From: UWMA-0277 sp965183885
Lineage (GTDB): Bacteria > Bacteroidota > Bacteroidia > Flavobacteriales > BACL11
NCBI GenBank assembly: GCA_965183885.1
Contig: OZ238992.1
Location: forward strand, 1,860,001 to 1,924,000
Length of the DNA stretch: 64,000 bases
Direction of reading: 5' to 3'
Shown: piece by piece, positions 26,948 through 36,190 of the stretch
How positions within the stretch are numbered: the first letter of the stretch is position 1
How the letters are laid out: every line of letters begins with the position of its first letter
Made by a program: the position numbers and the translations under genes
The notes under the pieces: model-generated
Databases searched by the model: none
What the model was told of the DNA's origin: nothing
The model's input: only the letters and a program-made list of their open reading frames with translations

Positions 26948-28489
26948 CTAACACCTTTCAGCACATTTTTCACCATCAATAGCAGCAGATATAATTCCTC
27001 CTGCATATCCAGCACCTTCACCGCAAGGGTATAGTCCTTTTATTTGTGGGTGTTCTAATGTTTTTCTATCTCTAGGGATACGAACAGGGGATGAAGTTCT
27101 GCTCTCTGGAGCGTGTACTACTGCTTCGTTAGTAAAATAGCCTTTCATTTGCTCTCCTATTTGTCTTAGGCCTTCTTGTATGTTTTCCATTACAAAGTCA
27201 GGTAAAACCTCTCTAATTAGTGCTGAGGTGGTTCCTGGGATGTAAGATGTTTTAGGAATATCATCGGAAAGGATATTATTGGTAAAGTCAACCAATCGTT
27301 GTGCAGGTACTTTTTGGGTTTCTCCAGCTAGTTTCCATGCTTTTTGTTCTATTTCCTTTTGAAATTGCATCCCTGCTAATGGTCCATATTCTGCATAAGG
27401 TTTAAAATCTTCTAGCTTTAATTCCATTACTATTCCTGAATTTGAGGTAGGATAGTCTCTTTTTGATGGCGACCATCCATTAGTTACTACCTCTCCAGGG
27501 CTAGTAGCACAAGGAGCAATAATACCTCCTGGACACATACAGAAAGAATAAACGCCTCTACCTTTAACTTGTTTTACAACAGAGTAGGGTGCTGGAGGTA
27601 AAAACTCCCCTCTACTTTCGCACTTGTATTGTATCTGATCAATAAGATGTTGTTGATGCTCTACTCTTACTCCAAGGGCAAAAGCTTTTGCTTCAATTTC
27701 AATTTCTTTTTTATGTAACAGCTCAAAAATATCTCTAGCAGAATGTCCTGTTGCCAAGATGATTTTTTTTGCATCAATTTTATCTCCATTTTGTAATTCT
27801 ACTCCTTTTACAGCATTGTTTTTTACTAGAATATCAGTTACTCTGCTATTGAATAATACTTCTCCTCCGTATTGCAATATTGTTTCTCGGATAGCCTGTA
27901 TAATTTTTGGTAGTTTATTGGTTCCAATATGTGGGTGTGCATTTACTCTTATTTCTGGAGTTGCTCCATGCTGCACAAGTATGTCTAGTATCTTATTTAC
28001 ATCTCCTCTTTTTTTGGAGCGTGTATATAGTTTTCCATCTGAAAAAGTACCTGCACCTCCTTCGCCAAAGCAATAGTTGGAATCCTCATTTACAATATGA
28101 TTTTTGGTAAGGTTAGCAAGGTCTCTTCTTCTTTCTCTTACTGCTTTTCCTCTTTCTAAAACAATAGGTTTTTTACCTAGTGCTATAAGTTTTAATGCAG
28201 CAAAAAGTCCTGCAGGTCCTGCTCCAATAATTATTATTTCTTCTTTATTGCTTACATTTTGATAATTAGGATGCTCTTCTTCTTTCTTTGTGAATTTTTC
28301 CTTGATATAAACAGCAATTTTAAGATTGATTTTTATGACTCTTTGTCTGGCATCAACAGAGCGTTTTAAAATTTCAATATGCGTTATATCTGCTTTTGGA
28401 ATATTTAAATCTTTAGCAACGCTGTCTTTTAGTAAATCTGGGGTAGCTGCTACCTCAGGTAATACTTGTATTTGTAGGTTTTCTATCAC
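26948..28489 (-). CDS. FAD-dependent dehydrogenase, COG2509 type
   Basis: The 513-residue product has an N-terminal domain of about 85 residues, then a dinucleotide-binding loop IIIGAGPAGLFAALKLIALG and VLERGKAVRERRRDL, GEGGAGTFSDGKLYTR, the ATGHSARDIF FAD motif, and a C-terminal LYPCGEGAGYAGGI. These mark the uncharacterised FAD dehydrogenase group COG2509, also near HI0933-like flavoproteins. It is cytosolic, with substrate unknown. The start is a GTG at 28489; no in-frame ATG gives the conserved N-terminus. A TACTTTTG box ends exactly four bases before that GTG, the same spacing seen at five ATG starts in the window, which supports it. Confidence 0.88.
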   Translation of the reverse strand: MIENLQIQVLPEVAATPDLLKDSVAKDLNIPKADITHIEILKRSVDARQRVIKINLKIAVYIKEKFTKKEEEHPNYQNVSNKEEIIIIGAGPAGLFAALKLIALGKKPIVLERGKAVRERRRDLANLTKNHIVNEDSNYCFGEGGAGTFSDGKLYTRSKKRGDVNKILDILVQHGATPEIRVNAHPHIGTNKLPKIIQAIRETILQYGGEVLFNSRVTDILVKNNAVKGVELQNGDKIDAKKIILATGHSARDIFELLHKKEIEIEAKAFALGVRVEHQQHLIDQIQYKCESRGEFLPPAPYSVVKQVKGRGVYSFCMCPGGIIAPCATSPGEVVTNGWSPSKRDYPTSNSGIVMELKLEDFKPYAEYGPLAGMQFQKEIEQKAWKLAGETQKVPAQRLVDFTNNILSDDIPKTSYIPGTTSALIREVLPDFVMENIQEGLRQIGEQMKGYFTNEAVVHAPESRTSSPVRIPRDRKTLEHPQIKGLYPCGEGAGYAGGIISAAIDGEKCAERC

Positions 28490-28493
28490 GGAT

Positions 28494-28501
28494 CAAAAGT
28501 A
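28494..28501 (-). promoter_or_regulatory. Predicted -7 box for the FAD dehydrogenase
   Basis: The reverse strand reads TACTTTTG, matching TAnnTTTG, then four bases and the GTG start at 28489. It suggests a leaderless message with a GTG start. Confidence 0.5.
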
Positions 28502-28574
28502 CTGATTGCTATTGAAGGAATAAGAAGATTTTAAATAAAATTACAATTGTTATCTTAAATTCCTTTTTCAGTTG

Positions 28575-28582
28575 TATTTTTG
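28575..28582 (+). promoter_or_regulatory. Predicted -7 box for the S8 peptidase
   Basis: TATTTTTG matches TAnnTTTG, 15 bases before the first ATG at 28598. A TTG at 28547-28549 lies 25 bases upstream, slightly longer than the usual 17-23 spacing. Confidence 0.45.
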
Positions 28583-28597
28583 AAATAAATAATTTTG

Positions 28598-31500
28598 ATG
28601 ATGAAAAAGATATATATACTAGTTTTTATACTTGGGTTTAGTTTATTAGCCTTAGCTCAAGAAAATACAATAAGATTAAAATCAGGTGATGTAATATTAA
28701 ATAATGATTTTGAATATGTTAATAATGGTAATATAAATTATTACTTCATGTCCTTTGGTGCTATTCCCACAACTGATATTAAGGCTGAAATTACTGAACT
28801 AGGAATAGATTTCTTAGAGTATATTCCAAATAATACTTTCGTAGTTAGTATCATGAATGCTAACAATTTAAGTAGCCTTTCATCTTATGGGGTAATTTCA
28901 TTAATTCCTGTTAAGGCTGAACATAAGCTTGACCCTAAAATACAAAATAACACTTATCCTACTTGGGCTTATAAAAATGGAAAATTAGCTATAAAGGTTT
29001 TACTTTATGCTAATGCTGATATATCTAATATGCAAGAAGTCTTTAGAGCAAGAAATTATCAAATTGATGAGGTAAATATTTTTAGTAATAGTATTACAGT
29101 TAGCATTAACCCAATTGTACTTAATAACCTAGCAACAATAAATGAAGTTTGGTATATTGAACCTATTGATCCACCATCAAAGAAAGAAAATAAAACAGGG
29201 CGTACTTTACATAGGTCCAATACTATAAATACAGATTATGCTAGCGGAAGGCATTATAATGGTTTAGGTATAAATATTATGATGCAAGATGATGGAATTA
29301 TTGGTCCTCATATTGATTATAAGGGTAGGGCAGATCAGTCCAATTGTGGAGGTTGTAGTACTAGTAGTAGTGATGATCATGGTGATCATGTAGCGGGTAC
29401 AATTATGGGTTCTGGAAATTTAGATCCTAAAGCTGCAGGGATGTCTAATGCAGCTCAGCTATTTGTTTATTCTTCATCAAATAATAATTATTATGATGTG
29501 CCTTTACTTTATCAGAATAATGATGTAACTATTACTTCAAAATCCTATGGTAATGGCTGTAATGCAGGTTATACTTCTCTATCAAAGGATTTGGATGAAC
29601 AGGTTAAGCTTCATCCTTCATTAATTCATGTTTTTTCAGCAGGAAATAGTGGTAGTAGCGATTGTAGTTATGGAGCAGGAAGTGGTTGGGGAAATATTAC
29701 TGGAGGGCATAAACAAGGGAAAAATGTACTTGCAGTTGCTAATCTTACAGCTACTGGTGATTTAGCAAATTCATCAAGTAGAGGTCCTGCTGCTGATGGT
29801 AGAATAAAGCCAGATATAGGAGCAAAAGGAACTAGTGTTTACTCAACTATTCCATCATATGATTATGATTATTTTACAGGAACATCAATGGCTTGCCCTG
29901 GAGTTGCAGGAACTATGGGGCAGTTGTATCAAGCTTATAAGGAGTTAAATGGAGGGCAAAATCCTCATTCTGCTTTAATGAAGGCGGTATTGCTAAATGC
30001 TGCTGATGACCTTGGTAATCCTGGTCCTGATTTTAAACATGGTTGGGGGGAGTTAAATGCGTATCAGGCAATTAAAATATTGGAAAACAATCAGTTCCTT
30101 AATGATAGTATTGCTCAGAATGGAAACAATGGGCATATTATTAGTATTCCAAATGGAATAAAGCAAATAAATATTATGGTGTATTGGCACGATAAAGAAG
30201 GAAGTGTAAACGCTGTTCCAGCTTTAGTTAATGATATTGATATAGGGTTATATAATAATTTAGGTAATTTAGTTGGTCAGTCATGGGTATTGGACCCTAC
30301 ACCAAATAGTACTGCATTAAGCTCAAATGCAACTTATGGAAATGATCACTTAAATAATATGGAACAAATAACATTAGATAATCCTGCTTTAGGTAATTAT
30401 GTTTTGTCAATTGATGGTTTTTCTATTCCTTTTGGGCCACAAGAATACTGGGTAGTATATCAGTATATTACTGAGGATGTTGAGCTTACTTACCCTGTAG
30501 GGGGTGAAGGTTTAGTTCCTGGTGAACTTGAAATGATTAGATGGGATGCTTCAGAAGGAAATACACCGTTTACTCTTGAGTATACTACTGATGGAATTAG
30601 CTGGAACATGATTACAAACTCAGTAAGTTCAACACTTCGTTATTATAATTGGACGGTGCCTGCAACTGTTAGTAATACCGCAAAGGTTAGGATAACAAGA
30701 AATAGTTTTTCTGATGAAAGTGATGCTGATTTTACTATAGTTGGTGTTCCTCAAAATGTAATTGTTGATTGGGTTTGCCCTGATTCTATTTATGTATATT
30801 GGAATCCAGTTAGTGGTGCTACAGATTATGAAGTTAGTATGTTAGGAAATATGTATATGGACTCTATGACTACTACAGCTAATTCTTCTGCATTAATATT
30901 AAATCCTAACCCAACAATTACAGATTCCTGGTTTTCAGTTTGTGCTAAGGTAAATGGAAATAAGGGAAGGAGAGCAGTAGCAATTAATGCACAGCCTATA
31001 AATAATGGGTGTATTTCAGTCCCTTTAGCGGGCTTTTCTGTTAGTAATTCAAATTCATGTTCAGGTACTATTAATTTTATTGATGAAAGTCTTAATCAAC
31101 CAAATTATTGGCTCTGGGATTTTGGAGATGGAACTACATCGAACTTACAAAACCCTACACATACTTATACACAGGAAGGGGTTTATGATGTTAGTCTTTT
31201 TGTTTCAAATGTTTTAGGGCAAGATTCTATTTTACAAACGGCTACTATTACGGTTGATTTTACTCCGGCTCCAATTGTTTATAACGATACTTCTTATGTT
31301 AACCCTGCACAATTTAGTCTTACAGCTGCAAGTAGTTCTATAAATTGGTATGCCGATACTTTAGGGAGTCCTGCTATTTATTCAGGTTCTCCTTTTTTTA
31401 CCCCACTATTATCAACTAATACAACTTATTATGCACGTGAGGTTGGTGGCCCTTCAATTTATGGAGGTCCTTCTAGCAACAATATAGGAGGAGGGGGTTA

Positions 31501-32164
31501 TTACAATAATGACAGACATTTGTTTATTGATTGTTATATGCCTTCAACTTTGGTTTCTGTAGATGTATATGCAGGTACTGCACAAGCAATAACCTTTGAG
31601 TTAAGAGATAATAATAGTCAGGTATTAGAAGATACTACTATAACAGTACAATTAGGTATAAATACTTTAGAGTTTAATTTTGACGTTCCAGTAATGAATA
31701 ATTTAGAATTAGGTATTAGCGGTAGCGGGTCAGATTTATATAGAAATAGTACAGGAGCAGTTTATCCTTATCCTATTGGAACTATTGCAAGTATTACAGG
31801 ACATAATTCGCCTAATAGTGCAACTTATCATTATTTCTTTTATAATTTACAAATGAAAGAAAATTGCTTGTCAAGTTTTGCTGAAGCAACAGCTGTATTT
31901 ATGAGCAGTGTAGCTACTAATAATGTTAATCCTGATTTATTTTATTCAGTCTTTCCTAATCCAGCAAGTGATAAGTTTGAAGTAAAAGCAAGTGCTAAGA
32001 TAAAATCAATACAATTACTCGATGTTAGTGGTAGGGTAGTATTTAATAAAAAGTATGATGCTGAAGTTGTAGAGGTATATACTAAGGGAATTGCTAAAGG
32101 GGTTTATGCCCTAAGCATAATAACTGATGGAGGAATCTTTAATAAACAGCTTATTATAGAATAA
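28598..32164 (+). CDS. Secreted subtilisin-like (S8) serine peptidase with PKD domain and T9SS type A sorting domain
   Basis: This is a 1188-residue secreted protease. The signal peptide ends near LLALAQ. The S8 catalytic triad is visible: Asp231 in MQDDGI, His261 in DDHGDHVAGT and Ser430 in GTSMACPG, with HVFSAGNSG as the oxyanion asparagine site. A beta domain, a fibronectin-like segment (DWVCPDSIYVYWNPV) and a PKD domain (WLWDFGDGTTSNLQNPTHTY) follow. It ends in a T9SS type A domain (FPNPASDKFEV, IQLLDVSGRVVF, GIAKGVYALSI). The start at 28598 is the first of two consecutive ATGs; a TTG three bases earlier is not preferred. A DUF4294 gene overlaps the stop by one base. Confidence 0.92.
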   Translation: MMKKIYILVFILGFSLLALAQENTIRLKSGDVILNNDFEYVNNGNINYYFMSFGAIPTTDIKAEITELGIDFLEYIPNNTFVVSIMNANNLSSLSSYGVISLIPVKAEHKLDPKIQNNTYPTWAYKNGKLAIKVLLYANADISNMQEVFRARNYQIDEVNIFSNSITVSINPIVLNNLATINEVWYIEPIDPPSKKENKTGRTLHRSNTINTDYASGRHYNGLGINIMMQDDGIIGPHIDYKGRADQSNCGGCSTSSSDDHGDHVAGTIMGSGNLDPKAAGMSNAAQLFVYSSSNNNYYDVPLLYQNNDVTITSKSYGNGCNAGYTSLSKDLDEQVKLHPSLIHVFSAGNSGSSDCSYGAGSGWGNITGGHKQGKNVLAVANLTATGDLANSSSRGPAADGRIKPDIGAKGTSVYSTIPSYDYDYFTGTSMACPGVAGTMGQLYQAYKELNGGQNPHSALMKAVLLNAADDLGNPGPDFKHGWGELNAYQAIKILENNQFLNDSIAQNGNNGHIISIPNGIKQINIMVYWHDKEGSVNAVPALVNDIDIGLYNNLGNLVGQSWVLDPTPNSTALSSNATYGNDHLNNMEQITLDNPALGNYVLSIDGFSIPFGPQEYWVVYQYITEDVELTYPVGGEGLVPGELEMIRWDASEGNTPFTLEYTTDGISWNMITNSVSSTLRYYNWTVPATVSNTAKVRITRNSFSDESDADFTIVGVPQNVIVDWVCPDSIYVYWNPVSGATDYEVSMLGNMYMDSMTTTANSSALILNPNPTITDSWFSVCAKVNGNKGRRAVAINAQPINNGCISVPLAGFSVSNSNSCSGTINFIDESLNQPNYWLWDFGDGTTSNLQNPTHTYTQEGVYDVSLFVSNVLGQDSILQTATITVDFTPAPIVYNDTSYVNPAQFSLTAASSSINWYADTLGSPAIYSGSPFFTPLLSTNTTYYAREVGGPSIYGGPSSNNIGGGGYYNNDRHLFIDCYMPSTLVSVDVYAGTAQAITFELRDNNSQVLEDTTITVQLGINTLEFNFDVPVMNNLELGISGSGSDLYRNSTGAVYPYPIGTIASITGHNSPNSATYHYFFYNLQMKENCLSSFAEATAVFMSSVATNNVNPDLFYSVFPNPASDKFEVKASAKIKSIQLLDVSGRVVFNKKYDAEVVEVYTKGIAKGVYALSIITDGGIFNKQLIIE

Positions 32165-32748
32165 TGATTCGTACAGTACTTATAGTTTTTGTGTTAAGTA
32201 TTAGTGTGTTAAACTGTTTTGGGCAGGATAAAATAATAGTAGCTCCATTTTTTATTGAGAGTAATGATACTTTGTTTATTGCTGAAGTTCTTGAAGTAAA
32301 GGTATTAGAGTTTAAAAATAATGAAGATCGTAGGCATTATTATATGCTTAAAAGGAGGGTGTTTAAAGTATATCCTTATGCTTTAGTAGCAAAAGAAAGG
32401 CTTAAAGCTATTAAGTCTGGTTTAGATACAATTCCTAAAAAGAGGCATAAAAAACGTTATACTAAGGAGGTGGCACGTTGGGTAAAAGAAGAATATAGTG
32501 AACAACTTAAAAATCTTACTATGAGTGAGGGAAAGATTTTAGTAAAACTAATATACAGAGAGACCCATAGTACTTCTTATGAGCTTGTAAGGTCGTACAG
32601 AGGAAAGTTTAATGCCTTTTTCTGGCAAACTATGGCTAAGCTTTGGGATAATGATTTAAAAGCAACTTATGATCCTGTAAACGTTGCTGAGGATATGTTA
32701 ATTGAGCATATGCTACTTCAGGCAAAAATTGAAGGAAAATTGGAATAA
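32164..32748 (+). CDS. Exported DUF4294 protein
   Basis: The 194-residue product has a signal peptide (IVFVLSISVLNCFGQ) and then matches DUF4294 of Bacteroidota: RHYYMLKRRVFKVYPYALVAKERL, YTKEVARWVKEEYSEQLKNLTMSEGKILVKLI and YELVRSYRGKFNAFFWQTMAKLW. The function is unknown. Its ATG overlaps the protease TAA (TAATG), so the two are translationally coupled and presumably co-transcribed. A strong bidirectional terminator follows directly. Confidence 0.85.
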   Translation: MIRTVLIVFVLSISVLNCFGQDKIIVAPFFIESNDTLFIAEVLEVKVLEFKNNEDRRHYYMLKRRVFKVYPYALVAKERLKAIKSGLDTIPKKRHKKRYTKEVARWVKEEYSEQLKNLTMSEGKILVKLIYRETHSTSYELVRSYRGKFNAFFWQTMAKLWDNDLKATYDPVNVAEDMLIEHMLLQAKIEGKLE

Positions 32749-32774
32749 AAAAACGGGCTTAATAGCCCGTTTTT
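32749..32774. terminator. Bidirectional terminator between convergent genes
   Basis: ACGGGCT (32753-32759) and AGCCCGT (32764-32770) form a GC-rich stem with a four-base loop, extended by an A run on the left and a T run on the right. It sits between the DUF4294 gene (plus) and the hydroxyacyl-CoA dehydrogenase gene (minus) and can serve both. Confidence 0.92.
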
Positions 32775-32793
32775 TTATTAAAGAGTGTGTAAT

Positions 32794-33684
32794 TTATTTA
32801 GCAAATTGTGCAGCTACTTTTTTATTTCTTGGTCCTTCAGAATAATTATAGAAACCTTCTCCTGATTTTATACCCAGTTTACCTGCAGTAACCATATTTA
32901 CTAATAATGGGTTAGGAGCATATTTAGGATTTCCAAATCCTTTATGCATTACTTCTAGTATTGATAGGCAAACATCTAATCCAATAAAATCAGCTAAATG
33001 CAAAGGCCCCATAGGATGAGCCATTCCTAGCATCATAACAGTGTCAATTTCTTCAACACCAGCAACACCTTGAAATAAAGTTTCAATTGACTCATTAATC
33101 ATTGGCATTAATATTCTGTTAGCAACAAAGCCTGGGTAGTCGTTTACTTCAACAGGAGATTTTCCTAGGTTACGACTCATTTCCATAATAGTATTAGTTA
33201 CTTCATCAGAAGTGGCATAACCTCTAATTACTTCTACTAACTTCATTACAGGTACAGGGTTCATAAAGTGCATTCCAATAACCTTTTCTGGTCGGTTAGT
33301 TACTGCTGCAATTTGTGTAATTGAGATAGATGAAGTATTACTTGCAAGTAAAGTATTAGCATCACAAACTTCATCAAGTTGTTTAAAAATCTTCAATTTT
33401 AAATCTACATTCTCTGTTGCAGCTTCAACTACTAAATCAGCACCTTTTACTCCTATATTGATATCAGTATGAGTAGTAATATTTGCTAATGTACTTTCTT
33501 TTTCAGTTTCAGTAATTTTTTCTTTTTTCACCATACGGTCGAGGTTCTTACTGATGGTAGCAATAGCTTTTTCTAATGCGGTAGCCGAAATATCTACTAG
33601 GTTTACATTAAAATCTTTTTGAGCAAAAGTATGAGCAATTCCATTCCCCATTGTTCCTGCTCCAATTACTGTAATATTTTTCAT
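32794..33684 (-). CDS. 3-hydroxyacyl-CoA (3-hydroxybutyryl-CoA) dehydrogenase
   Basis: The 296-residue enzyme oxidises 3-hydroxyacyl-CoA with NAD(P). It starts MKNITVIGAGTMGNGIAHTFAQ (Rossmann loop) and has LLASNTSSISITQIA, the catalytic-His region VIGMHFMNPVPVMKLVEVI, and the C-terminal dimerisation domain GFVANRILMPMINE and DFIGLDVCLSILEV. It is the stand-alone short form used in butanoyl-CoA metabolism or beta-oxidation, and the sequence does not decide between these. A terminator follows and a -7 box lies 22 bases upstream. Confidence 0.93.
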   Translation of the reverse strand: MKNITVIGAGTMGNGIAHTFAQKDFNVNLVDISATALEKAIATISKNLDRMVKKEKITETEKESTLANITTHTDINIGVKGADLVVEAATENVDLKLKIFKQLDEVCDANTLLASNTSSISITQIAAVTNRPEKVIGMHFMNPVPVMKLVEVIRGYATSDEVTNTIMEMSRNLGKSPVEVNDYPGFVANRILMPMINESIETLFQGVAGVEEIDTVMMLGMAHPMGPLHLADFIGLDVCLSILEVMHKGFGNPKYAPNPLLVNMVTAGKLGIKSGEGFYNYSEGPRNKKVAAQFAK

Positions 33685-33706
33685 CGTATTATTTTTTTAT
33701 TTTTTG

Positions 33707-33714
33707 CAAAAGTA
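33707..33714 (-). promoter_or_regulatory. Predicted -7 box for the hydroxyacyl-CoA dehydrogenase
   Basis: The reverse strand reads TACTTTTG, matching TAnnTTTG, 22 bases before the ATG at 33684. Confidence 0.45.
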
Positions 33715-33761
33715 TAAAATAGAAGATTAGATAGTCTGATTATTATCTAAAATCTAAATCT

Positions 33762-34577
33762 TTAATAAACTACCTTTAAATTGTCAAAATTAACTTCATT
33801 TTGTTCTTTGCTGAAATCTCTTCTCATACCTATAAATACCTTAAATGACGATGCATTTATTCCTTCACTTATAGTTTGTGTAAGGTTTACATATATTTTA
33901 TTCCAGTCTTCTTTTGGATTAACCCAAAGTAAATCCTTTTGTATAACAGATTGAGGGTAGTTTACGTAAACACCAACTAAGAAGGTTGTGTTAGATTTAT
34001 AATCCAGCTCTAAAAATACAGGAGCTCCTGCTTGAGGCAAACCTTTAAGTTCATCTGTAGCAACCTCAAAAATATACAAGGAATCTGTTAATATACCTGA
34101 AGCATATCTATTGTTATTATTATCGCTTAATACTACTATTGATGTGTCGCTAATTGGAGTAGTCTCAAGGTCTAAGCCAATTCCTTCAAAATCTTCAACA
34201 AAAGTATGAACACTGTCGATATAACTAACTGTAGGTTCTAAAACAATTATAGAGTCATCTGAAAACTGAACTGTTTCTATAAAAGAAGCGTAAAAAGGAT
34301 ATGCTAAACGGCTTGAAGCAATTCCATTTGCCTTAATTCCTGCTTTAATTCTTACTTTTTGTTCGTTAGTTTCTAATACAGGGAATAAGGCTGGTAATTG
34401 ATATACCCCTTGTAATTGATCATTAATATAAACCCAGGCATCAGTAATTTTTTCTGTGCTATTTGATCCTGATAATGTTATATCATCAATTTTTAAGTAG
34501 GCAGGAGCAGAGTTGGAAGTTTCTTTCTCACAACTTACAATAGTTAAAATAACTAATAGGTAAATAATTTTTTTCAT
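33762..34577 (-). CDS. Lipoprotein of unknown function
   Basis: The 271-residue product has a lipoprotein signal, KIIYLLVILTIVSC, with Cys16 as the predicted lipidation site. The mature protein is all-beta in character, with segments such as ITDAWVYINDQLQGVYQLPALFPVL and a C-terminal part (DWNKIYVNLTQTISEGINAS, EVNFDNLKVVY) resembling a carbohydrate-binding-like jelly roll. I do not recognise a named family. It is probably attached to the outer membrane. It is divergent from pcm. Confidence 0.75.
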   Translation of the reverse strand: MKKIIYLLVILTIVSCEKETSNSAPAYLKIDDITLSGSNSTEKITDAWVYINDQLQGVYQLPALFPVLETNEQKVRIKAGIKANGIASSRLAYPFYASFIETVQFSDDSIIVLEPTVSYIDSVHTFVEDFEGIGLDLETTPISDTSIVVLSDNNNNRYASGILTDSLYIFEVATDELKGLPQAGAPVFLELDYKSNTTFLVGVYVNYPQSVIQKDLLWVNPKEDWNKIYVNLTQTISEGINASSFKVFIGMRRDFSKEQNEVNFDNLKVVY

Positions 34578-34708
34578 ATGTTTTCTATTAACAATTTAAT
34601 GTGTATTTATAATTGTAGTAAATGCTTAATAAGCATTTTTATTGTCTTTTTTTTGTATTATTAAAAAGTGCTGTAAAAATACAGTATACAATTTGATTGA
34701 GAAAAAGA

Positions 34709-35359
34709 ATGGAGGATAGTTTTAGACATCAAGGGTTAAGAAAGCAATTGATAGAACAATTAGCTAATAAAGGAATCAAAAATATTGAGGTTTTAGAGGC
34801 TATGAATAAAATTCCAAGACATTTATTCTTAGATAATGCATTTGTGAATTTCGCTTATCAAGATAAAGCCTTTCCTATAGGATCGGAACAAACTATTTCT
34901 CAGCCTTATACAGTAGCTTTTCAGAGTGAGCTCTTGGATATAAAACCTTATGAAAAGGTATTAGAAGTAGGAACAGGTTCAGGTTATCAGGCAGCCGTAC
35001 TTTCTTTACTAGAAGCTGAAGTATATACAATAGAAAGGCAAAGGAAATTATTTGTTAAAACAAAAAAGTTTTTACCTCAGTTAGGTTATAACTGTATGTT
35101 TGTTTATGGTGATGGCTATAAAGGCTTGCCTAATTTTGCTCCATTTGATAAAATAATTATTACTTGTGGCGCCCCTTTTATTCCTAAAGATTTGCTTGCC
35201 CAATTAAAAGTAGGGGGAAGAATGGTAGCTCCAATTGGAGAAGGAGAGGTTCAGGTTATGCATCTGATTGAAAAAATATCGGAAACAGAAAATAAAATAA
35301 CAACACATGGAGAATTTTCATTTGTACCTATGTTAAGTGATAAAAACTACGGAAACTAA
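34709..35359 (+). CDS. pcm: Protein-L-isoaspartate O-methyltransferase
   Basis: Pcm methylates isoaspartyl residues so that damaged proteins can be repaired. From the ATG at 34709 the product has 216 residues and begins MEDSFRHQGLRKQLIEQL, the usual N-terminus. A TTG four codons upstream is less likely. Signature segments are IPRHLFLD, the TISQPYTVA catalytic region, the SAM loop VLEVGTGSGYQAAVL and the post-motif KIIITCGAPFIP. It is cytosolic and stands alone, divergent from the lipoprotein gene. Confidence 0.93.
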   Translation: MEDSFRHQGLRKQLIEQLANKGIKNIEVLEAMNKIPRHLFLDNAFVNFAYQDKAFPIGSEQTISQPYTVAFQSELLDIKPYEKVLEVGTGSGYQAAVLSLLEAEVYTIERQRKLFVKTKKFLPQLGYNCMFVYGDGYKGLPNFAPFDKIIITCGAPFIPKDLLAQLKVGGRMVAPIGEGEVQVMHLIEKISETENKITTHGEFSFVPMLSDKNYGN

Positions 35360-35413
35360 TAGTTGTACCTCAAAATTTTAAGTTGTAAAATCCAATTACT
35401 GACTAAAGTATAG

Positions 35414-35441
35414 TTTGTTTAATATTAATTTCTTAGATTTG
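35414..35441 (+). promoter_or_regulatory. Predicted promoter of the outer-membrane protein pair
   Basis: TTTG at 35414-35417 and TAGATTTG at 35434-35441 match the Bacteroidota -33/-7 elements, with a spacing of 16 bases (slightly short). The first ATG is at 35464. Confidence 0.5.
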
Positions 35442-35463
35442 AATCATTAATCAATATATTTTA

Positions 35464-36189
35464 ATGATGAAAAAAATTGGATTGTTATTTGTAGTGCTAG
35501 TTATTGGCACGGCTTCATATGCACAAAAAGGAAAGATAAGTATAGGAGTAGATTACGTTAAGGTAGATAACTCATATATTTATTCTTATGACTTATATCC
35601 CTATGGTTATTATGGACCAAGTTATAGCTTTGAACCTAGAGTAGGATGGTTTGTCTCAGATAATGTTGAGATTGGTTTAGGGTTTAAAAAAGGAGATAAT
35701 GAAGTAGAGTATGAGTATACCTCTAGAAACCCTTCTGGAAATGGAGATGATTTTACTTATAATAATATGCAATCATACTCTTACAAAACATTTAGTCCAT
35801 ATGTTAAGTATTATAAAAATGACTTCTTTGTTTCGGCACGTATCTCTTTAAGCTCTAAGTCAGGTTCATATAATAGTTTAAACCCAGTGTGGGAAGCTGA
35901 TACAAATGGATTTTATAAAGTTGTTGGCTATGATAAGTATATTTCTGAAACTAGCTCTTTTGTTAAAACAACTTCTTTTAGTATAGGTTATGTTTTAAGT
36001 TATAATGATAGGTTATTTTTTGAGCCAAGCTTAGGAATTAAAACTAATTATGGAGAAGTAGAAAGTAAAAATGAAAATGAGTTTTATTATGATTCTTCTA
36101 TTCAGGAAGATAATACTGTAGTTTCTCCAATTTCAAATTCAAGTCAACTAAGTATTAATTTAGCAGTAAGTTTAAGGTTAGGAAAGTAA
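35464..36189 (+). CDS. Outer-membrane beta-barrel-like protein
   Basis: The 241-residue product has a signal peptide (KKIGLLFVVLVIGTASYAQ), then alternating amphipathic beta strands separated by polar loops. It includes GWFVSDNVEIGLGFKKGDNE and a terminal strand LSINLAVSLRLGK, as in porin-family outer membrane barrels of about 8-10 strands. The loops are rich in Tyr, Ser and Asn. No ligand can be named. It is followed after one base by a second barrel-like gene, so the pair is one operon and may have related roles. Confidence 0.75.
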   Translation: MMKKIGLLFVVLVIGTASYAQKGKISIGVDYVKVDNSYIYSYDLYPYGYYGPSYSFEPRVGWFVSDNVEIGLGFKKGDNEVEYEYTSRNPSGNGDDFTYNNMQSYSYKTFSPYVKYYKNDFFVSARISLSSKSGSYNSLNPVWEADTNGFYKVVGYDKYISETSSFVKTTSFSIGYVLSYNDRLFFEPSLGIKTNYGEVESKNENEFYYDSSIQEDNTVVSPISNSSQLSINLAVSLRLGK

Positions 36190-36190
36190 T

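Noticed and set aside
33722..33754. Imperfect hairpin upstream of the hydroxyacyl-CoA dehydrogenase
   Set aside because: Pairs imperfectly and abuts the predicted promoter; not distinguishable from chance in such AT-rich sequence.
34620..34638. Hairpin AAATGCTT-AAT-AAGCATTT as a terminator
   Set aside because: It lies between two divergent starts where no transcript should end; the stem is only eight AT-rich pairs.
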